Assembly: GCA_002633025.1 (NCBI GenBank)
Contig: NMRB01001965.1
Coordinates: 30,860 to 94,859, forward strand
Reading direction: 5' to 3'
Length of the DNA stretch: 64,000 nucleotides
Source: Notospermus geniculatus
Taxonomy: Eukaryota; Nemertea; Pilidiophora; Heteronemertea; Lineidae
Made by a program: the position numbers and the translations under genes. The notes under the pieces were generated by a model, which saw nothing but the letters and a program-made list of their open reading frames with translations, was not told the DNA's origin and did not search any database. Positions 60,101 to 62,819 of this stretch are shown here, one piece after another (position 1 is the first letter of the stretch; the number at the start of each line of letters is the position of its first letter).

Positions 60101-60471
60101 TGCAACGTCGCATGTGCGTATCTCGCAGGTCTCAGTGTCTAATTTTCACAGAAAGTGAAGGCTGGGGGGGGGGCCCGTCTCCCCGGCCAAATTCCATTCC
60201 TTTGAGTAATACCCTTTCTCGTCCTTTTTCTTTGTTGTAGGCCTAGGCTAGGCCTAGTAGTAGGCCTAGCCAGCCAGCCTACCGGTATACCGTAGGCCTA
60301 CTTACCAGTCTGATTTGATTTCTCGGCGATTTCAGTCAAGGCCGCTTCTCTTTTATCTCGGTTTTTGAAGCCCGACGACCTCACGTCGTAAAGACATGGG
60401 TACTCGGGCCACAAATCCACCAATCTATCCTCGGCAATGGTTTCTGAAACGTGCTCACTGGGCGCGGCCAT
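27114..60471 (-). CDS. MADF-BESS protein gene, three exons over 33 kb
   Basis: Exon 1 (60471-60306) starts MAAPSEHVSETIAEDRLVDL and gives the first half of a MADF domain (PCLYDVRSSGFKNRDKREAA), ending phase 1 at a GTAAGT donor. Exon 2 (28909-28731) follows a TTTTCCAG acceptor, completes the split Val codon, supplies VDWVKARLKTLRNSY...WLLEKLQFLAPH, and ends in phase at GTAAGT. Exon 3 (27815-27114) follows TTCAATTTTCAG and holds an acidic segment, a basic KKQRCK stretch and a BESS-like motif (LSRLEPAVQPIAQHRINEV). MADF domains bind DNA and BESS motifs mediate protein contacts. It may be a host gene or the accessory gene of a Harbinger element. Linking exon 1 to exons 2-3 across nested transposons is inference from phase and domain fit. 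Confidence 0.6.
27874..28679 (+). pseudogene. Harbinger-type transposase (H1), one frameshift
   Basis: After a TTTTTTCAG acceptor (27873), the exon reads VEEWQKVSEDFERKWNYPCC and GAIDGKHVAIEQP (first Asp). Then come GDDAFPM (second Asp) and RARRCVENAFGILANRF (Glu), the DDE core of PIF/Harbinger transposases. A single-base shift near 28405 moves the C-terminus (RVTDLILAACCLHNYL) to another frame. Upstream exons are not identified. The gene lies antisense inside the MADF-BESS intron (28730-27816) and nearly fills it. Confidence 0.8.
29031..29640. mobile_element. TIR element, 610 bp, TGA duplication
   Basis: Ends GGCCACGCTTTTTTATTCCT are inverted, and TGA is duplicated at 29028-29030 and 29641-29643. 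The H2 right TIR supplies the uninterrupted site (GGGTGACTAGTACAC near 40323), proving the insertion. The right third repeats degenerate versions of GCGGGCTCGCGAAAATCCC and AAAATAAATTTTTATTTT. Confidence 0.9.
29925..30300 (+). pseudogene. H2 transposase N-terminal exon
   Basis: The start is GCCATGG with frame MDNHIGLIALAYDIFKENKD. A frameshift near 30083 leads into SRKPRLFWTLTGIRREDFDG and LTPRNKLLLFFLWMRQYPSY, the helix-rich N-terminal part common to Harbinger-type transposases. It is cut after LSFIF by the element starting at 30302. The catalytic half is probably the piece at 38626-39111. Confidence 0.6.
30302..31497. mobile_element. Interspersed element with GCTCACCTCTGTGA ends
   Basis: The 14-bp GCTCACCTCTGTGA (30302-30315) is inverted at 31484-31497. 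The left end forms a perfect hairpin with the next bases (AGCTCACCTC-TGT-GAGGTGAGCT). The interior has repeated phrases such as GGCCGCCAGGNAGCCATCTTGAAAAAT and the AAGGTCACAGAGGTCAAAG motif shared with repeat R. No protein or clear target duplication is seen. Confidence 0.6.
31745..32200. repeat. Interspersed repeat R, copy 2
   Basis: It shares its first part in the same order with 25720-25800 and its last part in inverted order with 26040-26235 (TGACCTACTTTTCAAGGTCA, ACCAGGTGGCGTAACCTGAA). The rearranged order suggests a mosaic family. One N occurs at 32179. Confidence 0.65.
32405..32531. mobile_element. Foldback MITE of the GGGCC group, CAA duplication
   Basis: GGGCCGTATTCATAAAGG and its inverse bound a hairpin whose arms include GACTTAGACGCGTGTAACTT. 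CAA flanks it at 32402-32404 and 32532-32534. A solitary end of the same type (CCCTTTATGAATACGGCCC) lies at 32260-32278. Confidence 0.85.
32535..33167. other. Spacer within H2, no gene recognised
   Basis: No domain-bearing frame or terminal repeat is visible. GTCGACGAACGAAAAC with GGTAAAGGACAAAAGTCG (about 33100-33135) recurs inverted near 37720-37775, indicating another shared repeat. Confidence 0.4.
33168..33281. mobile_element. Foldback MITE with GTATTCTAGAAGC ends
   Basis: GTATTCTAGAAGCCTCCTTA at the left is inverted as TAAGGAAGCTTCTAGAATAC at the right, and AAGGTCNACTTTA occurs in both arms. GGGCCC just outside the left end hints at kinship with the GGGCC group, but the right end lacks it. 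Confidence 0.65.
33766..33981 (+). CDS. Proline-rich short ORF upstream of the H3 transposase
   Basis: The 71-residue frame starts MDGLPLVRLWQ, runs through two polyproline tracts, and ends FEELIVTRANGLYSVAKNYL. It lies about 260 bp before the H3 transposase exon on the same strand and could be a 5' exon or a chance frame over a CCACC-rich repeat. No splice donor in a useful phase was confirmed. Confidence 0.25.
   Translation: MDGLPLVRLWQPPPPPPPLFPPPLPLGLMIPPPPPLPPPPPPPPRFEELIVTRANGLYSVAKNYLYTLKKG
34245..35225 (+). CDS. Harbinger-like transposase H3, two exons
   Basis: Exon 1 ends at 34649 before GTAAGT and exon 2 starts at 34854 after TTTCAATTTTTCAG. Splicing joins NIRYVH to SGFLGHTTDAAQY without loss of frame. 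Exon 1 has a helix-turn-helix-like stretch (CLFDISGRSVAREI) and AVGAIDGTAHTIE with the first Asp. Exon 2 has FLLADKIYPG with the second Asp. Where the H2 relative has its Glu (RVRLEH), this protein reads RVHIKH, so the third catalytic acid appears lost. The 5' start is uncertain; the first Met shown may not be the real one. It lies within transposon H2. Confidence 0.65.
35226..35801. other. Spacer between convergent H3 genes
   Basis: A phrase of about 30 bp (TGGCACTTTACAGGGTGTCC, AGAAAAA) occurs near 35379 and 35517, and related GGTCCAGAAAATGT sequence recurs inverted at 36535-36560. No gene is seen. Confidence 0.5.
35802..36513 (-). CDS. H3 accessory ORF with 57-residue tandem repeat
   Basis: A TTGCTTCATATCCAG acceptor precedes the exon. 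The protein begins near VVRQNEMRLAGN and has a polyglutamine patch. Two copies of a unit containing QPEQAVGGRREVPQP and RVRYIQPPGPLDILFQLPNR follow. The end is acidic and then helical, probably coiled coil (EYTNLFEMRREVLERYRDIV). It converges on the H3 transposase, as the accessory gene of H2 converges on its transposase, so it is probably the partner protein of this family. No known domain is recognised. Confidence 0.5.
36632..37206. mobile_element. TA-flanked MITE, Tc1/mariner-like
   Basis: Inverted ends CAGTGAGTACATAGTTAACT (to GGTTCTG) are flanked by TA at 36630-36631 and 37207-37208, fitting Tc1/mariner. Inside, a 34-bp unit (ATGGTCTAATGAAAATGATC) is tandemly duplicated at about 36790-36855. 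No transposase is present. Confidence 0.85.
37210..38620. other. H2 interior, no gene recognised
   Basis: CATTAATGGTCC / CGTCGTTGATGGTCC and ACTCGGAGACTCGAAATGAC-type phrases recur (about 37866-37990 and 38086-38200), suggesting a diverged duplication. No transposase sequence linking the two H2 exons was identified. Confidence 0.4.
38626..39111 (+). pseudogene. H2 transposase C-terminal exon
   Basis: After a CAATTTCAG acceptor the frame reads FDVLPLDRVIGVFHF, TNKTIVDGCQQVKNSLFSS, HPVLADQGYPDEAP (second Asp) and RVRLEHSIHDIKIFRA (Glu). It stops at 39111. The first catalytic Asp region is missing and must have been in exons disrupted by insertions. It converges on the accessory ORF that ends at 39233. 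Confidence 0.6.
39233..40040 (-). pseudogene. H2 accessory ORF, multi-exon, interrupted by a MITE
   Basis: ATG at 40040 starts MAGYAGGRRDLVTPEEIAAF. The exon is cut by the hairpin at 39807-39921 and resumes as REDRFAYDLDNQRNPDDLR before a GTAAC donor. A second exon after TTTATTAG is acidic (AEEEEAADPVAADVEEER). Further exon sequence includes MAHLSKDNNMIQLSAERQ and a helical end (LRQLQVENQLLLRQVLHQYQ) terminating at 39233. The layout mirrors the H3 accessory ORF, with an acidic middle and a helical tail. No named domain is recognised. Confidence 0.5.
39807..39921. mobile_element. Hairpin MITE in the H2 accessory ORF
   Basis: TTCCCACTTCGCCCCTTCCC at the left pairs with GGGAAAGGGCGAAATGGGAA at the right, and CGCCCCCTAA/TTAGGGGGCG form the inner arms. 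It breaks the first accessory exon. The flanking duplication was not resolved. Confidence 0.75.
40399..40920. other. Intron-like spacer right of H2
   Basis: It lies between the H2 target duplication and the tRNA-like locus. If the MADF-BESS model is right, this is intron. No other gene is recognised. Confidence 0.4.
40926..40998 (+). tRNA. Degenerate tRNA-like locus with pol III terminator
   Basis: TTAGCTCGATCAGCTAGAG fits an A box, GAGCGTTCGCCTTAAACACC resembles a tRNA anticodon arm, and GGTCCCCGGTTCTACCCC fits a B box with one departure (CTA for CGA). A run of eight T follows at about 40990. The acceptor stem does not pair well, so a tRNA-derived pseudogene or SINE head is more likely than a working tRNA. 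Confidence 0.45.
41201..41349. mobile_element. 149-bp perfect hairpin MITE, TAA duplication
   Basis: Arms of about 65 bp beginning AGCGGGTGATCCACTGTTGC are almost perfectly complementary. TAA flanks both ends (41198-41200, 41350-41352), as for PIF/Harbinger. High arm identity suggests a recent origin. Confidence 0.85.
41353..42258. other. Spacer without recognisable genes
   Basis: No conserved domain, RNA gene or terminal repeat is seen. One N lies at 42069. Confidence 0.4.
42261..42388. mobile_element. 128-bp hairpin MITE, TA duplication
   Basis: GGGAGTTTTCGCAAAGCCCC is inverted as GGGGCTTCGCGAAAACTCCC. TA flanks both ends (42259-42260, 42389-42390). The interior contains GCCAACGCCAACGCCAA and the related inverse GTTGGCGTTTCGG. 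Confidence 0.8.
42658..42930. repeat. Tandem repeat, 108-bp and 32-bp units
   Basis: Two units of about 108 bp begin ACACTCTAAAAAC (42659 and 42766) and share AACGCTTATAAAGTGTTACA. They are followed by two or more 32-bp units around TGAATGAATCAACAC and AAGTGTTGACTGTG. The array runs into the sequence gap. Confidence 0.85.
42960..43077. other. Assembly gap (118 N)
   Basis: A run of N follows directly after the tandem array, probably because the repeat was not resolved. Confidence 0.99.
43108..43416 (-). pseudogene. Harbinger transposase N-terminal fragment
   Basis: The minus-strand frame contains RNRCNPYDEEYTDEDIFRQY followed by RFPTPIFF, the pattern at the start of Harbinger/HARBI1-type transposases. 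It then runs to a Lys/Arg-rich end near the gap. No catalytic residues are present. Confidence 0.45.
43420..43997. other. Spacer with poly-G and poly-T runs
   Basis: A G run (about 43803-43815) and neighbouring T runs are the only notable features, and no gene is seen. Confidence 0.45.
43998..44719. mobile_element. TTAA-flanked 722-bp element, copy 2
   Basis: TTAA-AGAGGAACTGACC at the left and GGTCAGTTCCCCT-TTAA at the right bound a unit of exactly the same length as 23912-24633, in opposite orientation. Similarity extends over the whole length. Confidence 0.85.
44720..45164. other. GGCCTA-rich spacer
   Basis: TAGGCCTA and overlapping variants occur many times between 44755 and 45000, and the motif is common through the window. 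No gene is recognised. Confidence 0.6.
45165..45375 (-). repeat. 3' LTR of Gypsy element S, 211 bp
   Basis: On the minus strand it begins TGTAGCGGTCAGG directly after a purine tract (complement of 45376-45391, AGGAGGGGAGGAA) and ends CCCCGCGACA. A near-identical copy at 59997-60191 is followed by a primer-binding site, so this is the 3' LTR. Confidence 0.8.
45443..45980 (-). pseudogene. L2/CR1-type LINE 3' fragment
   Basis: The minus strand encodes the typical end of such RTs: HWLPVAQRIQYKALV, then RSFYVSAPKLWNDLPLHLRA and FKRNLKTHFYRIAF. A short 3' tail with GGGAAGGGCACTGTAATATA and an (AAT)n end (45443-45465) follow. It is 5'-truncated, as usual for LINEs. A duplicated stretch with CTAAAACATTATGA lies at 45583-45670. 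Confidence 0.85.
46020..46724 (-). other. 3' untranslated part of Gypsy S with a second purine tract
   Basis: Complement of 46257-46290 reads CGAGGGGGAG after GACTCGGGACGAGTC, very like the real polypurine junction at 45376. It is either a duplicated terminus or the end of another element. No LTR matching its far side was found. Confidence 0.45.
46725..48344 (-). CDS. Ty3/Gypsy integrase segment (element S)
   Basis: The frame holds an H2C2 zinc-binding part (HDVHAATTGGAHLG...CRTCPMC), then D109 (CTDITELPL), D168 (YHSDQGRQF) and E204 (GNGLVERFNKTL), a D-D35-E triad. A terminal domain (YNVGDKVWLL...LPWEGPYIIKKRL) and a Pro-rich tail follow. The first residues before about KKAGVVLRQV are out of the ancestral frame, because pol shifts frame near 48290. 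The catalytic parts are intact. Confidence 0.85.
   Translation of the reverse strand: MSSYQYRTSHSGKVPKKAGVVLRQVVPPGLRLSVLHDVHAATTGGAHLGRNKTLRKVLARFYWPGVVQEIHDYCRTCPMCVARRKPTPGMRAPLVGIPSSRPLELVCTDITELPLTARGTRYALVIEDHFTKYANIYPMKDQTARTVADLLFREYVREHGVPESYHSDQGRQFEADVCQELCTMLEIYKSRTTPYHPQGNGLVERFNKTLKDMVAKVTRDHGKDWDLHLGPVALAYNSSVQESTGFSPFYLMHGREPRLPPDVIYGTPTPQYWSKAGYYAKNLHGELQAAFASTRDNLALARKRQKVVYDKWANHHPYNVGDKVWLLTMVSKHRHRKLALPWEGPYIIKKRLQTTEGMPGVSYRIEHEVSKRRHVVHHNRLKPFHAPRIPSPLTGDTDSGGENAVPPPRPNLFQKQLSLVPVVPRGGNVAPPVQIDQAPVIPDREPATEPMLEPAVNEDVDIPVPEPASPRVRVERPSMTPAKSPQRAERNTTAANGPVTPVVTRSGRVVKRNPKYDGYVQRLGLDQKFTIFESSEIEV
48290..49674 (-). CDS. Ty3/Gypsy RNase H and long linker (element S)
   Basis: It starts in the RT thumb (RSFLGLASYYRRYVEGFAKV). 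The RNase H signatures STDASDLSIGAVLSQ, DKEFWAIIWALRHF and FTDHRPLTHQ follow. About 250 residues of Thr/Glu/Lys-rich linker precede integrase, longer than usual for this family. Frameshifts at both ends (about 49690 and 48290) separate it from its neighbours. Confidence 0.8.
49699..50400 (-). pseudogene. Ty3/Gypsy reverse transcriptase (element S)
   Basis: The first frame has SHTINTGDAEPIKQRPRRIP and MLCDGVIEPCDGPWSS. After a shift near 50260 the second has PIVLVKKKNGDIRFCVDYRK, FTTLDLTSGYWQV, VPFGLCNAPPLFAKLI and the YLDD box. The palm motifs are complete, but the frameshift breaks the gene. Confidence 0.8.
50425..50659. mobile_element. Foldback insertion with hammerhead-like motif, 14-bp duplication
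   Basis: Two nearly perfect 99-bp inverted arms (50462-50560, 50562-50660) plus a short left tail are flanked by CACGGTCATTTTTA (50411-50424, 50660-50673). Each arm contains CTGAAGA, a GACCCC-GGTT-GGGGTC stem and GAAA, resembling a hammerhead core. The long duplication points to target-primed insertion, as in Penelope-like elements or retrozymes. It sits between the protease and RT of element S. Confidence 0.7.
50674..51626 (-). CDS. Gypsy S protease and linker
   Basis: The retropepsin active site LALVDTGADISVI lies near residue 50, with the flap-side LILGWDFM near 120. A linker of about 180 residues then reaches the conserved NADVFSTSKNDR that precedes RT. The frame is open until the foldback insertion. 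The gag end overlaps it (51584-51626), suggesting a gag/pol frameshift. Confidence 0.8.
51584..52702 (-). CDS. Gypsy S gag
   Basis: The 372-residue frame starts MAAARPKLQPFSGEAGENFD and has the retrotransposon gag core (LYLTGRAFLTYDVLTPDEK, MTKNPGETMAGFEL). A Gln-rich and Arg/Gly-rich region and one CX2CX4HX4C knuckle (CDYCGRRGHKWRHC) follow near the end. Gag packages element RNA. The frame is intact and overlaps pol by about 43 nt. Confidence 0.85.
   Translation of the reverse strand: MAAARPKLQPFSGEAGENFDLWFKRFEIFVPNPPPDGPGQGRHEVLPLYLTGRAFLTYDVLTPDEKADYAVLRQALRDRLVPGDHNLLRRQEFMAMTKNPGETMAGFELRIMEAVTLAYADFQPAARDALAKEQFVRGVGDGDTQLHLLTHNPATLRAAVQLAEQYEQVRRVSQPQSIRTVQQEVPQPQVPDPKAEDMVKELATQVQTLAEQIKEMRMGQQVRPKEGFDAGKKDNAGFGNGANPDSRANQPYQGRGRGRFRTRPNFPRGHAPSRSPQAAPMYQDPRGLPNMQGNQGPLMLPVNNTVPNRGGHAGNARQWGPPAYTNAGGGQQQVESSLGAANHGRFEGECDYCGRRGHKWRHCWFLKYNQGE
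52863..53635 (-). CDS. SGNH-hydrolase ORF upstream of gag, two overlapping frames
   Basis: Frame A (53635-53219) holds block I as AFVLTDSLLGG (nucleophile Ser61) and block III as VVCGGGNDIF (Asn116). Frame B, from ATG 53222 to 52863, continues the fold with RLVLGTVPPRLNQ and block V LFDGVHAS (Asp and His). Together the Ser, Asn, Asp and His of an SGNH esterase fold are present. The frames overlap as ATGA at 53222-53219, midway through the domain. An esterase acting on lipid or modified carbohydrate is possible, but the substrate is unknown. It lies between the leader and gag of a Gypsy element, an unusual place. A sequencing or decay frameshift is an alternative to real recoding. Confidence 0.65.
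53640..54768 (-). other. Leader of Gypsy element S, distal part
   Basis: Non-coding sequence upstream of the SGNH ORF, with a CAT microsatellite at 54587-54608. By position it is the 5' leader, separated from its LTR and primer-binding site by the 54773-59905 insertion. Confidence 0.45.
55828..56084 (-). repeat. Hairpin cluster 3' of the unknown gene (four copies)
   Basis: Hairpins at 55828-55848, 55926-55944, 56012-56034 and 56056-56084. Plus-strand loops read GCAGAAATGCG, ACAGAATTGCA, ACAAAATTGCA and ACAAACCTGCA. Stems are CTCAC/GTGAG, TCAC/GTGA, GCTTAC/GTGAGC (one G-T) and GATTCCCAC/GTGAGAATC (one mismatch). The last ends one base before the stop codon of the gene. Confidence 0.8.
56085..57710 (-). 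CDS. Unknown 541-residue protein of the TTAA element
   Basis: The intact frame from ATG 57710 starts MSSPCNSNASLEAPSPWEEF. Its N-terminal 100 residues are basic and helical (FRRFLRKANRHDWSEQRLAR, then a likely coiled coil around 80-100). The rest is Ser/Thr/Pro-rich and disordered-looking. Four xQT motifs occur: STQT 116-119, TQT 165-167, SIQT 227-230 and TQT 240-242, with a related AVQV at 128-131; such motifs bind dynein light chain LC8. An acidic Glu/Leu stretch (YMEGLEDELEKLAKSL) lies near 335. No transposase, polymerase, protease or zinc knuckle is seen. A gag-like or adaptor role is only a guess. Confidence 0.65.
   Translation of the reverse strand: MSSPCNSNASLEAPSPWEEFFRRFLRKANRHDWSEQRLARKMEEALAGNNYYLHVQGEWIQAQAFIGHHDKAVNNNKELVALCNQRGEMIEKYQQQIKDMIAVPSKTLRPPILHRSTQTPEPTYHSTAVQVHPLTKDKGLQKRVVMSDAGQQHPQCQAKKVDFPTQTDLSIDPTAQVTSANRFLQADVPDPTMCPFGDEMSAQKPATPARNDLSISVSCSCPTQDVSIQTVLSESMDHGTQTQRELPNGSCASQGVAPRGECATGRPTVQATTQSPGSLEDGRWKRAVGSPTRKCGRKPSVKFGKDPEIHLMESNDGEQGVDSGYIDKCYMEGLEDELEKLAKSLTDKAISGAVATLQREQGKTSPLAVDGDLSASRDGARNLACHRSNSPRSPGTRSSRQSNAVNDTPGARTFQQSSQMYTSTPKVERNSRYRMASGMSRPTTSNGSTSRRIFSGVWFSRSRRGSAPSSSLNITLSGPSPPTSNRSSNIPSEAMSYSRAPISTPSCKPTLPRAHCDVQQSEDYLYCVRFIQSWSPSPSHF
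57732..58637 (-). repeat. Hairpin cluster 5' of the unknown gene (seven copies)
   Basis: Hairpins at 57732-57753, 57785-57806, 57891-57909, 58030-58049, 58343-58363, 58455-58476 and 58615-58637. Plus-strand loops are ACAAACTTGCAA, GCAGCTGTGCAA, ACAAAATTGCA, ACAGATCTGCAA, ACAAATTTGCA, ACAAAATTTGCA and ACAGATCTGCC. Stems are GTCAC/GTGAC (twice), GCGC/GCGC, TCAC/GTGA, TGCTC/GAGCA, TACAC/GTGTA and CTACAC/GTGTAG. The closing pair is always C-G and the other pairs change together. Confidence 0.85.
58826..59820. repeat. Inverted promoter/start modules facing each other
   Basis: About 110 bp at 58826-58935 recur inverted at 59713-59820: GGCAGAATCGCGGGAAATTC, TATAAATA, then CACGTCAGCCATGG. Each holds a TATA box and, about 35 bp later, an ATG in GCCATGG context opening MEF(P/R)ALKID. 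The plus copy stops after about 24 codons. The minus copy (from 59757) stays open for 77 codons. The intervening 780 bp has no known gene. Confidence 0.7.
58846..58885 (+). promoter_or_regulatory. TATA box and start codon, plus-oriented module
   Basis: TATAAATA at about 58847 lies 36 bp before ATG 58883 (GCCATGG). The spacing implies a very short 5' untranslated region. The opposite copy has the same layout. Confidence 0.5.
59973..59992 (-). other. Primer-binding site of Gypsy S
   Basis: Five bases after the LTR end CGCGACA the minus strand reads TGGCGCCCAACTCCAGG, the start pattern (TGGCGCC...) of tRNA primer-binding sites in LTR elements. The exact tRNA was not identified. Confidence 0.6.
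59997..60191 (-). repeat. 5' LTR of Gypsy element S, outer end truncated
   Basis: It matches 45165-45350 at about 95% (GCGGGGTCTTTTACCGCCGC through CTCCCCGGCCAAAT) but lacks the first 15-20 bases of the LTR, ending at CCGGCCAAAT. The primer-binding site follows on the element side. Confidence 0.75.
60306..60471 (-). CDS. First exon of the MADF-BESS gene
   Basis: This 166-nt exon encodes 55 residues plus one base: MAAPSEHVSETIAEDRLVDL, WPEYPCLYDVRSSGFKNRDK, then REAALTEIAEKSNQT, with GTAAGT after it. The sequence is the N-terminal half of a MADF (SANT-related) domain, lacking its C-terminal half. The phase-1 donor matches the exon at 28909. If that link is wrong, it is an orphan MADF exon from another Harbinger element. 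Confidence 0.65.
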
Positions 60472-60599
60472 TTTGGAAGTCGCGGTGTGATGGTTGCCAT
60501 AGTTGTGGGCATGCGCTGTAGCCGAAGGGCCGTAAGCAGGAAGCTTTCGTGCAGCGCACACGGAAAGCTTCGTGCAGGCGTGGCGAAAAATATCAAACA

Positions 60600-60670
60600 G
60601 TGCCAATGGTGCCATTGGAATTTTCATCGGTTGGCCGCCATATTGAAATCCAAGATGGCCGCCATTGTTC
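60600..60670 (-). promoter_or_regulatory. YY1-like sites upstream of the MADF-BESS start
   Basis: GGCCGCCATATTG (60631) and CAAGATGGCCGCC (60651) are inverted matches to the AAGATGGCGGC consensus. A further AAAATGGCCGC spans the start codon itself. Such sites are common in TATA-less promoters of metazoan genes and support this being the 5' end of a transcription unit. Confidence 0.4.
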
Positions 60671-60671
60671 A

Positions 60672-61342
60672 CCTATTTTCGCCCATATCTTCGTACCTAA
60701 AGAAGATAGAAGGATAATTCCAATGTCTATCCCTAGGTTTTCGGGGGCGACCAATCAGATGGAGTATGTTCTTGTTAGCTGCAATACTCCATTTCGAATA
60801 TTCCGCCATGCTGAAATCAGAACGAGGCTATGGGGGCACCTTCCAAGCCAAGATGGAGGAAATGCAATAACAACAGGATAGTGCTTTGCCGTTTTCGAAG
60901 TTTTGATACATTGTCAGACAAGATTTTGATGAAACAGACAAACGTAAGGTAGGTTAAAATAACATACATTGATTTTAAGAAGAAATAACATCGTCAACAT
61001 CCTGATGTTACAGAAAATACGACGGATCAACATGAGCAGTGACAGAATTTGTGACAATGGCGAACACAACTGTATTGAGATACAATGTATGTAGGTACGT
61101 GCATGTACATGTAGGGCCATATACATAGACATTGGTGGTCTGGTGATGGCCTGGGGATACTACTAGGCATATGCCCTACTTATTATGGTGGGGCTGTTGA
61201 TTTTTGCTTCAGATGATAGGCCTGGGCAAAAAGTAAACTGTTGACAATAGTAGCCTTTGCTGCCCCATGCTACAGATTTTCAATTTATGGTGACCATTTC
61301 TTCAATTGGAGCCCTTCACTCAGTAACATCCTCTTTCCTTCA
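60672..61342. other. Spacer between the MADF-BESS promoter and ISL2EU
   Basis: No coding homology. TACATGTAC-type repeats lie near 61080-61120, and a TTTCCTTCAG acceptor ends the stretch before the THAP start. Part of it is probably the ISL2EU 5' region; its terminal repeat was not identified. Confidence 0.4.
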
Positions 61343-61351
61343 GATGGTGGA

Positions 61352-62818
61352 ATGGGTGTTCAAGACCATTGCTGTGTGCCTTCCTGTTCCAACCGGAGAT
61401 CATCTGCAAAAGGCAAAGGACTTTCTTACCATATGTTTCCAGCTGACAAAAACCTGAGGAGATTGTGGTTGATTAAAATTCGTCGTGACAGATTCACACC
61501 AACGGAACATTCAAGAGTCTGTCAAGTGCATTTCAAGGAGGCAGACTACAGTGTTGTTCTTGGAGGAACCAGAAAAAAGCTGAATGATGGTGCTGTGCCG
61601 TCTGTTTTTGAGTGGACTAAACCAGAGTGTCATAGAAAGCCACCCAAAGACCGTTCATCAGCTGTGGGTGGTGATGCATCTGATGTGCATATGTGTGATG
61701 ATGAAAGTGATGTGGAGGAGGGAGTGTCTGACATTCATGTTGCTGAGGTACTGGTACATGTACAGCCTGGTGATCATGATTACCATGTCAGAAGGCGAGA
61801 TTCTGATGAGTTACTTGCTGCAGCACAGAAACAAATTGAGGAGCTTGAAACAGAGCTGCAAGAACTTAAACTCGATCGATTCTGTGCCAACAGGTTTTCA
61901 CTTGACCAAAAAGGACTTAAGTTTTATACAGGGTTTAGAGACTATAACACTTTCACAGCTTGTTTTGAATTTCTACAACCTTCAGCTGACTGCCTAAGGT
62001 ACTGGAATTCTGCTAGAAGTGGCAGTACTGGTGTACATGGTGATATTTCCAAAGCAGGACGCCCAAGAAGTTTGTCATCTATTGATGAATTCTTCTTGTT
62101 TTTGTGCCGAGTGAGAGTTGGCTTGTTAAACACAGATTTATCATATCGGTTCAAAGTGTCAGAGTCAACCATTTCCAATATATTGATTACATGGGCCAAT
62201 TTTCTGTACCTTAAACTAGGCTCTTTGCCTCAGTGGATGGACAGACAAACTGTGGATAGACTGATGCCAAAATGCTTCAGAATTCACTATGCAAAGACAA
62301 GGTGCATCATAGACTGTACAGAAATTAAAGTCCAGGCCCCTTCCTCACTTCTGTTGCAGTCCAGAGCCTTCTCTGCATACAAACGTCATACTACTTTCAA
62401 GGGGTTGGTTGGCATTGCTCCAATGGGAGCAGTAACAGTTGTTTCTTCTCTGTTCACAGGTAGTATATCTGACAAAGAAATTACAGCCCAGTCAGGTTTC
62501 TTGGAGCTAGTAGAGAAAGGTGATGATATCATGGCTGATAAAGGTTTTCTTATTGTTGACCTTCTGAAATCCAAAGGAACAACTTTAAATATACCACCAT
62601 TTGTTGCACAGAATGTTCAGCTAACAGACCAGCAGGTTATGGAAACCCAACAAATAGCAGCAGTTAGAATCCATGTGGAGAGAGCTATTCGTAGGATAAA
62701 GGAATTTCATTTGTTTGACCGTGTGGTGCCTTTAGCCTTGGCAGGAACTGTAAACCAGCTGTGGACAGTTTGTTGTGTACTTACCAATTTTCAGGGACCA
62801 TTGTTTGAACCAGAATAA
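61352..62818 (+). CDS. THAP-domain DDE transposase (ISL2EU type)
   Basis: The start chosen is MGVQDHCCVPSC, just after a CTTTCCTTCAG acceptor. The THAP zinc finger has CCVPSC, RRLWLIKIRRD, CQVHF and GAVPSVF in the normal order. A coiled coil follows (ELLAAAQKQIEELETELQEL), then a helix-turn-helix (LSYRFKVSESTISNILITWA). The DDE core has CIIDCTEI, DIMADKGF and HVERAIRRIKEF, all three acids present. The frame is intact at 488 residues. It converges on a YqaJ nuclease ORF whose stop is one base away, the two-gene layout known for ISL2EU elements. Confidence 0.9.
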   Translation: MGVQDHCCVPSCSNRRSSAKGKGLSYHMFPADKNLRRLWLIKIRRDRFTPTEHSRVCQVHFKEADYSVVLGGTRKKLNDGAVPSVFEWTKPECHRKPPKDRSSAVGGDASDVHMCDDESDVEEGVSDIHVAEVLVHVQPGDHDYHVRRRDSDELLAAAQKQIEELETELQELKLDRFCANRFSLDQKGLKFYTGFRDYNTFTACFEFLQPSADCLRYWNSARSGSTGVHGDISKAGRPRSLSSIDEFFLFLCRVRVGLLNTDLSYRFKVSESTISNILITWANFLYLKLGSLPQWMDRQTVDRLMPKCFRIHYAKTRCIIDCTEIKVQAPSSLLLQSRAFSAYKRHTTFKGLVGIAPMGAVTVVSSLFTGSISDKEITAQSGFLELVEKGDDIMADKGFLIVDLLKSKGTTLNIPPFVAQNVQLTDQQVMETQQIAAVRIHVERAIRRIKEFHLFDRVVPLALAGTVNQLWTVCCVLTNFQGPLFEPE

Positions 62819-62819
62819 C

